DNA from: Linnemannia elongata
Taxonomy: Eukaryota > Mortierellomycota > Mortierellomycetes > Mortierellales > Mortierellaceae
DNA length: 64,000 nt
NCBI GenBank assembly: GCA_036320915.1
Contig: JAXBDG010000001.1
Location: 1,488,001 to 1,552,000, forward strand
Reading direction: 5' to 3'
Both the position numbers and the translations under genes were made by a program. The first letter of the stretch is position 1. Every line of letters starts with the position of its first letter. Positions 12,017-24,700 of this stretch are shown here, piece after piece. The notes beneath the pieces are model-generated. The model had not been told where the DNA came from, made no database searches, and worked only from the letters and a program-made list of their open reading frames with translations.

Positions 12017-13966
12017 TTACTCGTGTTGGTGTCCCTTGAGCTTCCTTGAAATCTTCAGGCAAGTGCGTCGATCCGAACCAGCGGCATAGACATCTGTGAG
12101 AAGCAACCGTGTGGGGTCCTTTTTGTCCGTCAGCGCTGTATTAAGCGCCGCATGGAAGTGGCGATCGTTCGAGCCTGCGTGGATCAGTCCGCTGTCAAGA
12201 CTGGTGTCGACCATTATGACGTTGTGGTTGGGGACAAAGAGTTCGTCGGGGCCTCCGAAGCGGTAGCTCTTTTGGAACAGGTTTTGGATCTGGCGTTGGT
12301 CGGCGGCGTATTGCTTGGGGTCCTCAAGGACGGTGGCTCCTGGGGCGGGGTATAGGGTTGCACCTTGGTTGCAGGCGATGCCGTCGCCTTTAGAGCGGGA
12401 CAGGTCCAAGAGCCCGGCCTGGGGCATCTTGGCGACGTTGGTGTATTGTTTGTTGAGGGCCATCCAGGCGAGTCGCAAGAGATCGTTGCCCTGAGTTCCA
12501 ATGAGGTGCTCGTACCGGTGAGACTCAACGCCCGTCAACCAGTGCCAGGCGAGGAAAAGGCCTTTCCAGGAATCCTTGTGTCGAAGGGCGAAGGCACTCC
12601 AGGACTGTTCGTACATCAATGGGCTACAGTCGGTTTGGGCGATCGACCAGATCGGACTGTCGTAGGCGGGGAAGGATGAAGGGTGCTGCCAAAAGATGGC
12701 TCCAGAGCGCAGGTAGTCGTCTCGTTGGAAGATGACCCGAGGGGACTGCATGGGTAAAGTCGAGGGTGAGAGGTAAAAGATGTCTTCGAATCCAGAGTTG
12801 ATCAACGCGGCAAGCGTCATGGCCTTTTGTAAGCGGCCCAGATCATGTCCGATCTTTGCCTTGAACTCTTGGATCTCGGATGGAGGGATCGCCTGGTGGA
12901 GCGATCCAGGAACACCATTGGCGTCGCTGTCGGAAGTCTGAACAACAGCATCCATGGCGGTCGAGCCGACTTGGTCAAGTGTGCGGATGATAGCTCCCCA
13001 AGTGGCGATTGTTTCCTGAGTTTCTTCCGTGATATCCGCCACGCGCTCGAACCAGACCTCGATGGGAATAGACGAAAGACTCCGAATCAACTTGATCTGG
13101 ACCAATGTGTTGGCGATAGTGTCCTTGCCGTCTGCGTCAGGGAAGGCCCCGAGGACAACACCCTGGCCGATCCATGCGTAGCTGTAGTCCTTCCAGTTGG
13201 GGAGCGTCCTCTTGAACTCTCTCTTCCAGGTCAACGACATGCTCCAGGCGTCTTCCTTAGTGATCAGATTCCATTCTTGAGCGCGAGCCCGCTCCCGCTC
13301 GAATCGGATATCCTCCGGTAAAGACTCCTTGTGCTGTGAATCGTCGAATGCCTTTTTGCAGGCCGATCGACCAAAGTCCCGGATCATGAAGATAGAGCGT
13401 GAATCCATCTTGGTCCCATCGGGGTTGAGATATTCTGTTGGCGTTGCTGGCACTGCTGCTTGTTGGTGTAGTTGTGAAGATGCGGCGCCCGAGGTAGAAG
13501 AGACGCGATTCAGGACAGTGGAAGAGAGGGTAATGTTCCATGTCGACATGAAGTAGATCAGAACCACGATACCACCGGCACAGAGGAGAACAAAGGTGTT
13601 GCGCTTCCTGCGACCGTGTCCGTGGATAAGTGATGGGCAGACGCGGGCGACTCGGGCCTTGAGAGTCTGGTTTCGGTGTTGAGACTGCAGAGGGCTCAAA
13701 AGATGTAGGTTACTGAGTCGTTTGCTTGGGTTGGCGTGCTTGCTGCTGTTGTTGGCGCTTCCGTTGGCGGCGCCGTTGTTATTGCCTGACGCTGCTGCAG
13801 CTGCAGCGGCAGCCTGCGCCGACTTGATGGCTGCTGTGTGGGCGGAGGGGAGACCGCCAGTTCCGGCCATGATGTGGCCATAGGAACTCTGACGCCTAGG
13901 GTTGGGGCCTGAGGAGGTGAAGGAGGAGGACGTGGATATGGAACCACGCTTCTGGTTAAAGGCCAT
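12017..13966 (-). CDS. GT71-like (Mnn1/alpha-1,3-mannosyltransferase family) type II membrane protein
   Basis: A single 649-codon exon, the only intronless long gene in the window. The cytoplasmic N-terminus (1-122) is low-complexity Ser/Ala/Asn-rich, followed by a basic RRKR and one transmembrane helix (about 124-141). This topology fits a Golgi glycosyltransferase. The lumenal part shows Mnn1/GT71 landmarks: LVQIKLIRSLSSIPIEVWF, LQKAMTLAALINSGFEDIFYL, and DDYLRSGAIFWQHP. In active relatives the segment after the last Tyr-Leu normally carries a DxD metal site. Here it reads YLSPSTLP (about 399-406) with no acidic residue, so catalysis is doubtful. No Asp pair is visible nearby except the conserved RDD further on (about 417). 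The family assignment is firm, the acceptor specificity unknown. Confidence 0.82.
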   Translation of the reverse strand: MAFNQKRGSISTSSSFTSSGPNPRRQSSYGHIMAGTGGLPSAHTAAIKSAQAAAAAAAASGNNNGAANGSANNSSKHANPSKRLSNLHLLSPLQSQHRNQTLKARVARVCPSLIHGHGRRKRNTFVLLCAGGIVVLIYFMSTWNITLSSTVLNRVSSTSGAASSQLHQQAAVPATPTEYLNPDGTKMDSRSIFMIRDFGRSACKKAFDDSQHKESLPEDIRFERERARAQEWNLITKEDAWSMSLTWKREFKRTLPNWKDYSYAWIGQGVVLGAFPDADGKDTIANTLVQIKLIRSLSSIPIEVWFERVADITEETQETIATWGAIIRTLDQVGSTAMDAVVQTSDSDANGVPGSLHQAIPPSEIQEFKAKIGHDLGRLQKAMTLAALINSGFEDIFYLSPSTLPMQSPRVIFQRDDYLRSGAIFWQHPSSFPAYDSPIWSIAQTDCSPLMYEQSWSAFALRHKDSWKGLFLAWHWLTGVESHRYEHLIGTQGNDLLRLAWMALNKQYTNVAKMPQAGLLDLSRSKGDGIACNQGATLYPAPGATVLEDPKQYAADQRQIQNLFQKSYRFGGPDELFVPNHNVIMVDTSLDSGLIHAGSNDRHFHAALNTALTDKKDPTRLLLTDVYAAGSDRRTCLKISRKLKGHQHE

Positions 13967-15517
13967 TGATTCGAGGGTGAGAGTCAGTTGGGAGGTTCAG
14001 GGGTCGGTTCTTGTCAAGAAATGGTTGACTCGTTGTTTTGAGTTGTTGGTTGAGGGAGAGGGAAAGAGCTCTATCTCTTGAGGAAGGTCGGGGGCGGCGG
14101 AGCGCGGAAAGAAGCAATGAGTGCTTGGAAAGGAGTGGATGGGTATTGATGGAGAGGGAAGGTGCGAGTTGATGATGAAGATGAAGGGAGAAGACAAAGA
14201 AAAAAAGGATGATGGCCGATGGGGTCTTTTTTCTTTGTGTGTCTGAGAGCTTTTTAGAGGCTAGCTCAGTCAGGGCCGACCAATCGCCTTCGATGAAAAT
14301 AAATATTGAAAAAAAGGGCATCAAACGTCGGTAGAGATGGACTTGCAGAGCGTATTTCTCGGGACACCATATGTTTGGTGTATTGTAGCTGTAGCTGCTC
14401 TCCGTCTCTGTTTCTCTTCTTTCTCTCTCCTTCCAGACTCTTTGTACACAATCGATCAATTTGCTCCCAGCCAATCCACCAGTTGTTGTCTGCCCCTGCC
14501 TGCCTGCCTACCTATCAATCTCTCCGCACATGCTAGCCTATGAAGAGACATGCAAAGAGGGATACCCATGGGTTGTGGAGAAAGAATGACGACCGTTGAG
14601 CCCTCTGTTTTTTGTAACAAGGCATTAGTAGGAGTTGAATGACAATCCACAAAAGGTACATATACAGCTACTTTTGGCTCTAAGAGCATGTTAGTTTCTG
14701 TGCGAAACTGCATCGTGCCTGATTAACATGTAGAGAAAGCCAGTTGACACGGGTGGAACATTGTTGTAAATGACTGAGTGGATGTGAGAGAGAGCATGCA
14801 GGTTGATAAGGATCGGAGAAGGGATATTAGTTTGCGACTGACTGCCTGTCCGAGACAGGAACACAAGGATGTCCTTTATGAGAGAGCGTTCACAAAGACA
14901 CAACAAACAACATTGACAGGAGAGATACCATTTGAGGTGCGTGGGAAATCGGCGTTGCCATATCCTGCTTCATCCTGCTCCTTCGCCCATCTCTCATGTA
15001 TATATCGAACACTTCTCTCTACTTTTTTTTTCTTTCTAACCCCAACTTGGGGGTATCCTGCTCGATGTAAGAAAGTAATGAGTATGAAGATGTGTCATGA
15101 TTGTGAAGAGGAGTAGCTCACTGTGCATTTTCCACACCCTCGAATGATCAGCAGATCCTAAAAATGAATGCTTTTCCCCACACTTTTTGATGACCTACGC
15201 TTTCTCCCGAGGATGATCTCCCCCACACATCGCCCGCCTTTTTTTTTTTTTTTTTTATTTCTTTTTCTGTTCCTGTATTGCATGGTGAAGTGGACAAGGA
15301 TGGTGCCAGTGGTTCAACATAACAATACCCTTTTTTTTTTCTTATTTGCACGCGACAGTGGGATGAGCGAAAGGGACGGAGTTGAAGTAAAAGTCTGCTC
15401 CGGGGAGAGGAGTGTCAATAATGCAGGCATGAAAGAAAAACAAAAGAAGCAAAGAACACGTCGGCCATCCTAAAAGCGGACTGGCTGCCTGACCTTGCAC
15501 AAGCAAAAAAGATAACG
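13967..15517. other. Intergenic region between divergent GT71-like and PTC7 genes
   Basis: This region holds both 5' flanks. It contains C/T-rich and A/G-rich tracts and a T17-type homopolymer near 15238-15256. No conserved ORF, tRNA or repeat family is recognised. Short ORFs are low-complexity readings of homopurine/homopyrimidine DNA. Confidence 0.5.

Positions 15518-15558
<41 letters not shown>
15518..15558 (+). repeat. Poly(A) homopolymer, 41 bp
   Basis: An uninterrupted run of 41 A residues about 165 bp upstream of the PTC7 start codon. No LINE-like sequence is recognisable on its 5' side, so it is listed as a homopolymer and not as an element tail. It could act as a nucleosome-depleting promoter tract. 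Confidence 0.9.
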
Positions 15559-15561
<3 letters not shown>

Positions 15562-15722
15562 TTTTCTCCACACTTCCTCCCTTTTTTTCTTCTTCATTTC
15601 CTTATCTCTTGCCCCTTTCTTCTTCCTCTTGCTCCTCCTCCTCCTCCTCCTTGTCTTCATTCCTTTCATCCCTTCCTTTTCTTTCACCCAACTCAACAAC
15701 ATAACTTCAAAGACAACTCCGA

Positions 15723-18628
15723 ATGAGCAAGGCAAAGCACCTCCACGCCATCCTCAGGGGACAGCACCACCTTCTCCAACAACTCCCAACAGCCTCAGCC
15801 GCAGCCTCCTCCGCCTCCTCAACAACCACCACGGCTGCCTCCCTCAGACTCCTACCCTCGCGTCTCGTCGTCGGACCAAGCCTCGACTCTGGCTCACGCT
15901 CGATCCATACCCAAGCCAACTCAACTCATTCTTCATTAGACCACAACCACCAAAGGTCATGTAACCACCAACATCACTACAACCACTCTGCCTCGTCCCG
16001 AGCTCGCCAGCGTGGTCACCCTTGCTCCATCCCCGCCTGTCTACTCCACACCTCGACCAGGAATGGCTCTCTTCTGCCGTCGTCTTCCGTCAGTGCCGCC
16101 GCTGCAGCTATCGCCCCTTCGGCTCCTTCGTCGTCCAGCGCCAGTGCAGACTCAATACACTACCCACCATCAGCAACAGGAAGCCAGGCGGGAGGAGGAC
16201 ACGCGTTTAGTGAACAGACCACCACAGCTCAATGGGCCTCGGAACTACCCTGGATTGATCCTCTTACACAGTCGTCCTACGATCCAGCCAGACTACCAAC
16301 TACCGCAGGAAACAACAATAACAGCAGCACCAGCAGCAATCAAGGAGGACTCACTCCAGCATCATTCTTTGACCAGCCCTTTCAGAACACACGCCACAAT
16401 TATGTTTTTGCCCATGGAGCTTCAGGGTTCGCCAAGAATCCAAACAAGGGACCAACGTTGACTCCAGAGGAAGACCGCGCCTATTTCAGTGTACAAGTCG
16501 GAGAGGATTCTTACTTTCGGAGGCATGATGCCCTCGGGGTTGCTGACGGAGTCGGTGGATGGAGCGGAACAACAGGCAAGTCTTATCTGTTGTATCTGTT
16601 GTTGTTGTTATTGTTGTTGTTGATATTGTTGCTGTTCTTGTTGCTGGTGGTTTTTTTTTCACTTCTCCGCTTCGCACTCACTCGCGCCAATGGCATGGAA
16701 AAAAACACAACGACAAAAGAAAGGCATCGTGGAGCGCAGGAGTACCAACACGGTCGTCATATTACAACTGTTTTGGAACTATTTCAGCGGTATCACAATA
16801 ATCGATAAGGACATATTCCCATGTTGGGCGTAGCATGGTCTGGAGTGCAAAGAGAAAGACGCCAAAAAGACGATCTGGGCAATAACAAAACGGGAGAAAG
16901 GGAAAAAGGAGCCCTGTCGACTGTGCATTATGCATTGAGATAAGGAGAAGACAGCCAAGGGGACGGGGACAATTGTATATGCGCAGGCATGAACATCCCG
17001 GCGAGCCGTTTTTATCACACGGAACATCCAGCTTTTATCACAACTGCAACGCCATACAGGCTAGAACATGGAAACAAGGCCACAAAGAAAAACATGACGA
17101 GCAAAGACGGACATTGACAAACAGCTGCCGGACTTACACCACAAGGATTCAACGAACGATCAATGCGCTGGTGGGATGAGTAGAAAAATTCATGCACGAC
17201 CCTCTTCCAACTGAATGAACAAGGAAGAGATTTGGGCGTGAGCGATTGCTTAGTATGACCTCAACCCAGTGATGTCCAGCGATTACGTTTGGGTGTATCG
17301 ACACAACAACAAGATGGATCATTCCTAACAACAAACATGCAATATTCTTTGATGATATGACCCCAATAGGAGCCAATCCTGCGCTGTATTCACGGAAGCT
17401 GATGCATTATGCGTTCGTGGAACTGGAAAAGTACGACAATATTGAGGAAGACGCCTTTTATGATTATTTCAACGTGAATCCTGTTCAGATTCTTCAAAAG
17501 AGCTATGAGCAGAGTGCGAGGGATGCCAAAAAAGAGGTACAGTGAACAACAGCATCAGCTATGGGATTAAGATTAATCGATCTCCTTGCACAAACATCTC
17601 TTTCCAACAAAATTGACAAACAGATGGTAACATAACATATTTGGAATCTCACTTGTTTACGCATCCTTTTTGCTTATTACGTAAAAACATGATAGGGTCT
17701 GATCGGATCTTCGACAGCATGCCTGGCAATACTTCGTGACGACGAGCTCCGGATCGCCAATCTGGGCGACTGTGGGGTCAGCATCATTCGCAGGAATGAG
17801 TTTATTTTCCGGACAGAGGAGCAGCAGCATTCCTTCAACTATCCATACCAGCTCGGGACAGGGAGCACAGATAGCCCGACAGATGCCCAGGTGTTCACCG
17901 TAAAAGTTGAGAGTGGCGATATTGTTGTCATGGGCACAGATGGTATCTTTGACAATCTCTTTGACGAGGATATTCTGGAGGAAGTAGTACGATGTGTCGA
18001 GGGAATCGACCCGAACCAGAACCAGAACCCCTTTGGGACCGGAAGCCCAGCGTCGTCACCGGCTCTTCTTTCAGGGAAGGGAGTCAGCGGACTCTGGAGC
18101 AAGCTTGCATCGACGTCGTCCTCCACCATTGCAGCGATTTCTGGCAACAAGACTACTACAACAACGGATGCAGCAGGATCAATTGCCAAGAAGGCTGGCG
18201 AGAACGAAGCATTGGAGGCCTTGGAAATGGTTGCCAAGGGGGAGACCCTGGAATCGACCTCGGAGCTGTCGCCAATAGCAGCAGCCGCCATCATTGCAGC
18301 CGAGTCTAGTGCTCTCCCACTCTCAGCAGCTCTTTACCCACAAAACTCGACCTCCGGCTCAACGTTATCACTGCACAGCAACCTAGCAGCAAAGGCAGCA
18401 TACCTGGAGAAGCAAAAATACGAGCGCAAGATCCCTGAGCCCAGTGTCATTAGCGATGCGCTTGCTAAGCGGGCTAAGAATGTGGCCGAGGATACGAGGC
18501 ATCATGGCAGTCCGTTCCAGAGTCGAGCTATGCAGGAGGGTCTGTACTACCAGGGAGGCAAGCAGGATGATATGAGTGTCCTGGTCGCCATAATTAAAGT
18601 TGCCGAGGACTCGCCCGACCGGCGGTAG
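15723..18628 (+). CDS. PTC7: Ptc7-like mitochondrial PP2C protein phosphatase
   Basis: Three exons (15723-16575, 17370-17536, 17696-18628) encode 650 residues. Family members are Mg/Mn-dependent phosphatases of mitochondria, and yeast Ptc7 acts on coenzyme Q synthesis proteins. A long Ser/His-rich N-terminus with many Arg and few acidic residues fits a mitochondrial presequence. PP2C motifs are in order: VADGVGGW (Asp275), GSSTACLAIL, LGDCG (Asp365), MGTDGIFDN (about 421) and GGKQDDMSVLVA near the end. NPALYSRKLM is a Ptc7 signature. A 150-residue Ala/Ser/Thr/Gln-rich insertion separates the last two motifs. Intron 1 (16576-17369) begins with GC rather than GT and is far longer than its neighbours. 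It is required by phase, rebuilding Gly285. Its unspliced reading encodes a hydrophobic helix (see findings). The gene converges on the next one. Confidence 0.9.
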
Positions 18629-18779
18629 CTGTAGTCCTTGCACCTTTTCTTTCTTTTTCTTTTTTTTTTCTTTCTTTGTTCTTGTCGTTGTCAGTCGTAA
18701 CTTGTAGCACATAATAATACCGCCGCGCATGTGTTGAAGAATGATCTATATCCGCAAAAAAAAATGCTGCTTTAATTCA

Positions 18780-21700
18780 TTATTGATGCCAGTCCAGACT
18801 GCGAAGGAAACGCAAAACGCTACAAAGGACGTGGATGGCTCTGCAAGGGACACGGATTACATCAACTGGTCTTCCATTCCCTTCCTGCCTCCAAGAAGAC
18901 CCTTCATCACCATCATCATCGCCTTCAAGGCGATCAGCATCGATAGGACGTGCTTTGTCGTTCAAGTAAAGCGATCGACGGAGATTGGCGTGATCTACAC
19001 ACTTTCTTCCCGTCGCGCAATCATCGCTACAGATCGTCGTCCTGAATTCGCGCTCCAATGCGGCCCCCAAAACGCCATCACCACCACCACTACCAGCAAC
19101 GTCGCTATCGACGTCACAGTTCCGGATCCACTCCTCGATCATCCCCTCCAACCGAATGGCGCAATCCACAACTTCAATCTGAACAGCATGATCGAGAGCC
19201 AAGAACCTATCGATCAAATTTCCATCGATGGTATGAAACCCCTTAGTCGGTTGGTTTTGGCTTCGGTAGGCTCCATGGCTCGGACCGAGGACCGGTCGAG
19301 AATCATAAAAAGTCGCCATAGCCTGTTGAAGGGCCTTGAGGATGTCGTAGAGTTGTGGTGCCAGTCTCCAGAACCCAAGGATACTCCCAACTATTGAGAA
19401 ACCGATCAGCGCCTGAGATGATAGACGCGTTGTCTTTGTTGTGGGTGTCGCGATATCATTCGACGGCTCGTCGTTATCGAAAGGTGACCATGGGATGAGA
19501 ATAAAGGGCCTCAGCAGCGATACAAAGGAAGGCAAGCGTGTCAAAGCTATTGATGTTGGTGACACGGTGTCCTTCAACACTGAGCGCGGCAAGGGTATAC
19601 CGGCCAGCGACCGCCCATCATCCTTCCACAGTTTCGCAAGCCGGATCCGACTCACGATTTCGCCCACGTGGAACGAAAACTGGTCTACGAGCGAGTATTG
19701 ACGATCAACCACTCCTAGCGTTCGTTCGACAACAAAGTATATCACTGTTAGTGAGAAAAAAGCGTCCAATGAGACTGCACAATTACAGAAAAAAGGACGC
19801 GTTTTGAGGTGCAAAGGGTGTCTTACCAGGAGTGTATCCAACACCGAAAACACTACCGCTTAAGTCAACACCAACTGCCAGCTCTGGAGAGATGGCCAAG
19901 CAGTCAGAAACTTGCCTCGCCGAGCGAGCGCTTTTTACATATAAAGAGAGATAGAAGAAAAACACGATAAAGATAAGAGTTAAGGAAAGGCTATGCGACG
20001 GACCCGTGATAAAAACATTTCTACCATCTATCCTATACGAACCGACAAGGAACTAAAAGTCTTACCTTTTGAAGAATTTGAGCTTGTCAAAACTGTGCTC
20101 GCCGTTCCCGGCTTCATATTCGTAAAAGTTGATCGACTCTCCTCGAGATCCAGTGACAATCATCTTGCCTTGACTCGAGATCTGGACAATAGGCCAGCGT
20201 TCACGGGCATTAGCCTTTTCAACCAACCTAGAAAGTGCGAGAAAAATCAACGATATGTGAATTGGACAATCGATAGCCATGTAAAAAAAGTCGGGGCAAT
20301 ACAGAAGCTTCGAAACAGCGAGAAACCTACGAGCTTTCACTTGATGAAATAGCAAAGAGTTTCAGCACAGGTCCGGTGGATACCAAAATCTTACTATGAG
20401 AGCAAATAGAACAAGAAATAAAGACGAGCGTGTTAGGTCAACCAACGTAACTACTTCATTAGACTCGAGGCAGTTGAGGGGGAGTGTCAGGTTTACTTGT
20501 CAAAAAATGGAGAAATCGCAAAGACGGGCAACGACATATCCATGGCCCATTCTTCTACAAGACCGTATCCTCGCGACTATTGAAGTGGAAGATAATGAAA
20601 CGAAGGGGACGTCGCGTTAATGGAATACGATAGCTGTCGATACTTCTCTCATTCATTTCTCACAAAAGGTCACTGACACACGACATTTCTTTGCATAATA
20701 TTTTCTTTCTTGTACCTTTGAGTGCCTAATCGACAAGATAATGAGACGTCCCGTCCTGGGAGAGGCGGCAGATGCTGCTGCCCCTGTAGGCGAGAAGATT
20801 CCAGTTCCCACACAAATGAGCACCTTGTTGGGAAGCTTCCACTCTAATATACAAAGAAAGAGTAAGGATTAATCGTTGGAAATGCAGATATCGCAGGCCT
20901 CGCTTCAAAAAGTGACACTCTGTGTAACCAAAACCGGACCACTAGATCGCCAAAATTCAACATAAACGCATGCCATCAACATGTTGAGGTTACCTGCCAA
21001 GCAGAACACTCCCTCTCCTTGTTTTATCGACAGCTCGGCGACCACATGTTGTGTTTCCGGCCCTGGTTCGCTCGACACTCTGTATGGGGTACACGGCACA
21101 GCAAATAGGAAAGTCAGTATCATTGAGAGTTATACTTATGGACGACTCACGACCGATCGTGCTAGCGCGAGGCCAGATGTCTACCAACACTCCTTGTCGC
21201 TCGTTCTTTTTGCAAACGAAGTTTACCTCTTAGGATCAATGAGCTGGAGTACGGACTCTGCAAATGGAAATCCATCCCCAACACTTGCAGCTAGCAATAG
21301 TCCCTCAGACGTGACATCGAGAAGCCTTCGAGGTGTCTAATGTACGGTGCATCAAATCAATCAGTTGTTCAGAGAGCGAGTGAATTAGCTACCTTTCACT
21401 CATCCATCATGCCATGGAAGAGCGGCGGACACTTATCGGACCCATTAGCTGCCTCAAAAACGCAAAAAAATTGACTTTTTGAGAACCAAGATTGGGGCGA
21501 TGGTGTGAAGGCTTCAGCTTACATGACCCAGAGGAAGCGACTGGGAGTCATATTTCCTCTTTCCTTTCAAGGTAAGCAGTTGAAGATCTTGGTGATCCAC
21601 AATACAGACGAATCCTGGCCTTGTCGGGTATCCAGAGTCCTGAGACTCAAAGGCACACGCTTCTGAAACCTATCAGCAAAAAGTAATGGAATAAAGGCGA

Positions 21701-24700
21701 GATTAGACTCATACACATCACACGCTATCCTACTGAACTGCCACGGTCAATTGGACCAGCCATTTGAGCAGGACCAAAGAAAGCAGTAGGAAGGTCCAAG
21801 GAAAAAGAAAGGGATCAAAACTTAAAGAGTGGCACAACCCTAAGCGGCACGGAATGAAGGTGCTATAAGTTGCTGCAGTAGACGAGGAGAGCCAACGCTA
21901 AATCGATACAAGCATACCTCGTTGTCAAAGAGAATGGGCTGGACTTCAAACTCGTTGTCAAAGTTAGCCTGCCAGATTTTGTCCGACAAAATAAGCGTTC
22001 TCGAGAGTAGAGGCTCATCAGAGTAGGCAAACTTGACTGGCATGATACCCAGATTGAATAGCCTTGGCAGCGACATGGTTCGTCCAGGAATCGATGGGCT
22101 GGAGTGTAAATGGTCAGGATGCCTCAACTGGTTCCACTCGTAAACAACTATGCTTCCGTTCCGGAGTCCGACCAGAATCCTTTGGAGACCCTCGTCATTC
22201 TTCAGCACCGCAATCGAATGCGGGACTGCAACATCCTCGCGCCTTTGAGCTATGTCGGGTCAAGGTTGTTTTCAGATGACACACAAAGAGAGGTCTGTGA
22301 ATAAAGCTGACACATCTTTCTTACTGCAAAGCAGTTTCTTTCTGGCTTGTCACTGTTACTCTTGTTCGCAACTTTAACATTCAAAACTTACCTAACGATT
22401 CTGTGTAAACCTCCTCTATGTTTTCCTGACGGATGCGGAACAGATAGATGGCGGGCTCCAAAGTTCCGACGCAGCATAGAACTTCAGTCGAAACGTCGCC
22501 GAGGTCCGTCGCTGATTGAACCGGACTCGACTCGGTCCAGCAATAGATCGTGGTTGGTTCAGCGTTCACGGACTTGAGGGTGATTACTCTGAACGAATGT
22601 GACGCAGACGCTACCTTTGCCTTTGCTTTTGCCTTTGAATCGCCAGAGTTCCGCGCCAACTCGAGTACGATGAGGCTGTAGCCTCCTGGCGAGATTTTTC
22701 CGAGAACCAGAGTACCCTCCTTCGCCCAGCTAGCTGAAGTTAGAACCCCATCTCCAGATGTCCATTCGTACTTGTCACCTAAATTAACATCATACACTTT
22801 GATTAGTCTACAGTCATAAAACAGACCTATAAGTTCTTCACAAAGAATGGACGCAAGCTTTCACGGATGCTGAGGCGGGGGTTACCAGTTCTCGGACAAA
22901 CGACGACAACTCCAGTACGATAGACTTGAAAAAGGTGTCCGTCTGTAAACCTTCCTGCAGCAAGAGTGGTTTGCGAATGCTCAAGTCCGCAATGATCGCT
23001 AATGTCCTCAAACTCGCCTAAATATTGAGTGATGGACAAAGTCATCTTTTAGTTTGCTTTGCATGCGGCTCTCAAGAACATTTGAGATACAGCAGAGCAA
23101 ACAGGCATGATGCATAACGGACATATACTCTGCCTACCTTGCTCGCTAACCCTCATTAGCTTTGTGGATCGAATGAACGATACAACCAAAAACGAGTCGA
23201 AGGTATCTTTCCGTTTAGCTTTTACGCTCCATACTCCTGTCGCTCCATCAAAAAGCTGGAGTCCACTGCTCCCTGAACTTTCCACTAGTATCCCTGACCG
23301 GACTCGTTTGATACATCCCTCGCTCTTCATCCCTGAGCAGGCATACAAAGAGTCCCGTCCCGGAAGTGTTGGCTCGTGGGCACAAAAGTCTAAGACTGGC
23401 GCGTCGTTCAACAGCTCTGAGACTGCAAAGACGCTGATAGTACCTTCTTCCTCTTCTTTGACACCCAAGATGTGCCCGTTTCCATGCTCACTAGAATAGA
23501 GCAAGAAATCCGTGTGGAGAGGTTGGTTTGGACCTTGCTCTGTCCTCTGGTGCACTATAGAGCGACTTCCTCCAATCACCTCCAGTACGCGTCCAATCGG
23601 TCGATCTCCTGCGTCCAACTCAAAATACATGGTGTTGTTGTGTCCGTTAATGTTGACACGGAAAACGTCTGCAGAATCGCTTCCAAGATAGAGTGTCTGC
23701 TGACCGTCCAGAGAGCTTGATCTGGGAGGTGTTGCGCATGCAGATATAAGCGGGTACGTGTCCTTGGGATCATCTACGTCGTCTTTTGTACCCCTGTCCA
23801 CTCGAAACTCCTTTTTCATCAGCTTTAGTGGTTTGTGATGAGTGTGGTTGATTGTAGTGATCCCACTTGGCGCCGTCAGCTGTTCCGTCGTCACGTAAGT
23901 AATACTCTCCTCCTAAAGAACAAAAAAAGCAGATTAGCGGCCATAATAACTCTACGAAATACAGCAACTTACATCACATTGTAGATATCCACATTAAACT
24001 TACGTCAACATAGACCATACAGTACGGAAGATCCGGTAAACCCTTCAACAGGAGCACAGAAAGAAGGTGGCTCGATCCAATCTCACTCGTTCCGACGTAT
24101 ATATGTGGCTCCTGGTCAAGGTGTGATGGTCCGATGTGAAACGTCGAGATGTAGTGTTTCCCTGAAGCTTTGCTAATTAATTGGAGTGGAATAATAGGTG
24201 GAAATGTTAATACTCCCTCTCGGAAATACTGTTTGAACATTCCAGTGAAAATCACGGAAACATACTTGAAGTACAAGACCCCAAGGATGGCGGTAACGAG
24301 CGTCGCGTTTCGATCTACGTAAAGAAAGTCCATAGCAATGATCGTTCCCTCGACTTCGACGGATGAAATCTAGGGATAAAGTAGAGATACGATTAGGAAG
24401 TACATCGACAATTGAAGGTATACATGCCCATTTGCGCTCGCGGCTGCACTTCGGTTTAATTCTTACCATGTCAATAGGGTCGAAGCTCGATCTTTTGGTT
24501 TTCCTAAGAAAGAACAACTTGACGTGACCCTGAATCCCAGAAACAGCCATCATATTTGACCTATATGCGATGCAGAGTATGAAATGAATTAGTGGCCGAG
24601 ATGATCGCAACAACACTCGTGGTGTAAAGAAAGAGTGAGCAGCACCTACGTTGGGTCTAAGGCAATCTTCGCCCCCATCTCTGAAAAGTCGTGACCGGGC

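Noticed and set aside
12845..13321. 158-codon plus-strand ORF
   Set aside because: It is a shadow of the GT71-like gene on the opposite strand, open because of C/G-ending codons.
15723..16808. The 361-codon ORF as the complete PTC7 protein
   Set aside because: It lacks the second half of the PP2C domain, which is found in two downstream exons that join in frame. It is kept only as a possible retained-intron isoform.
21900..22800. Splicing of CPSF_A-family exon 8 at the GTCTG site near 22828
   Set aside because: That choice keeps an in-frame TAG before the donor. A GTAAC donor at 22885 gives an open frame and the expected sequence.
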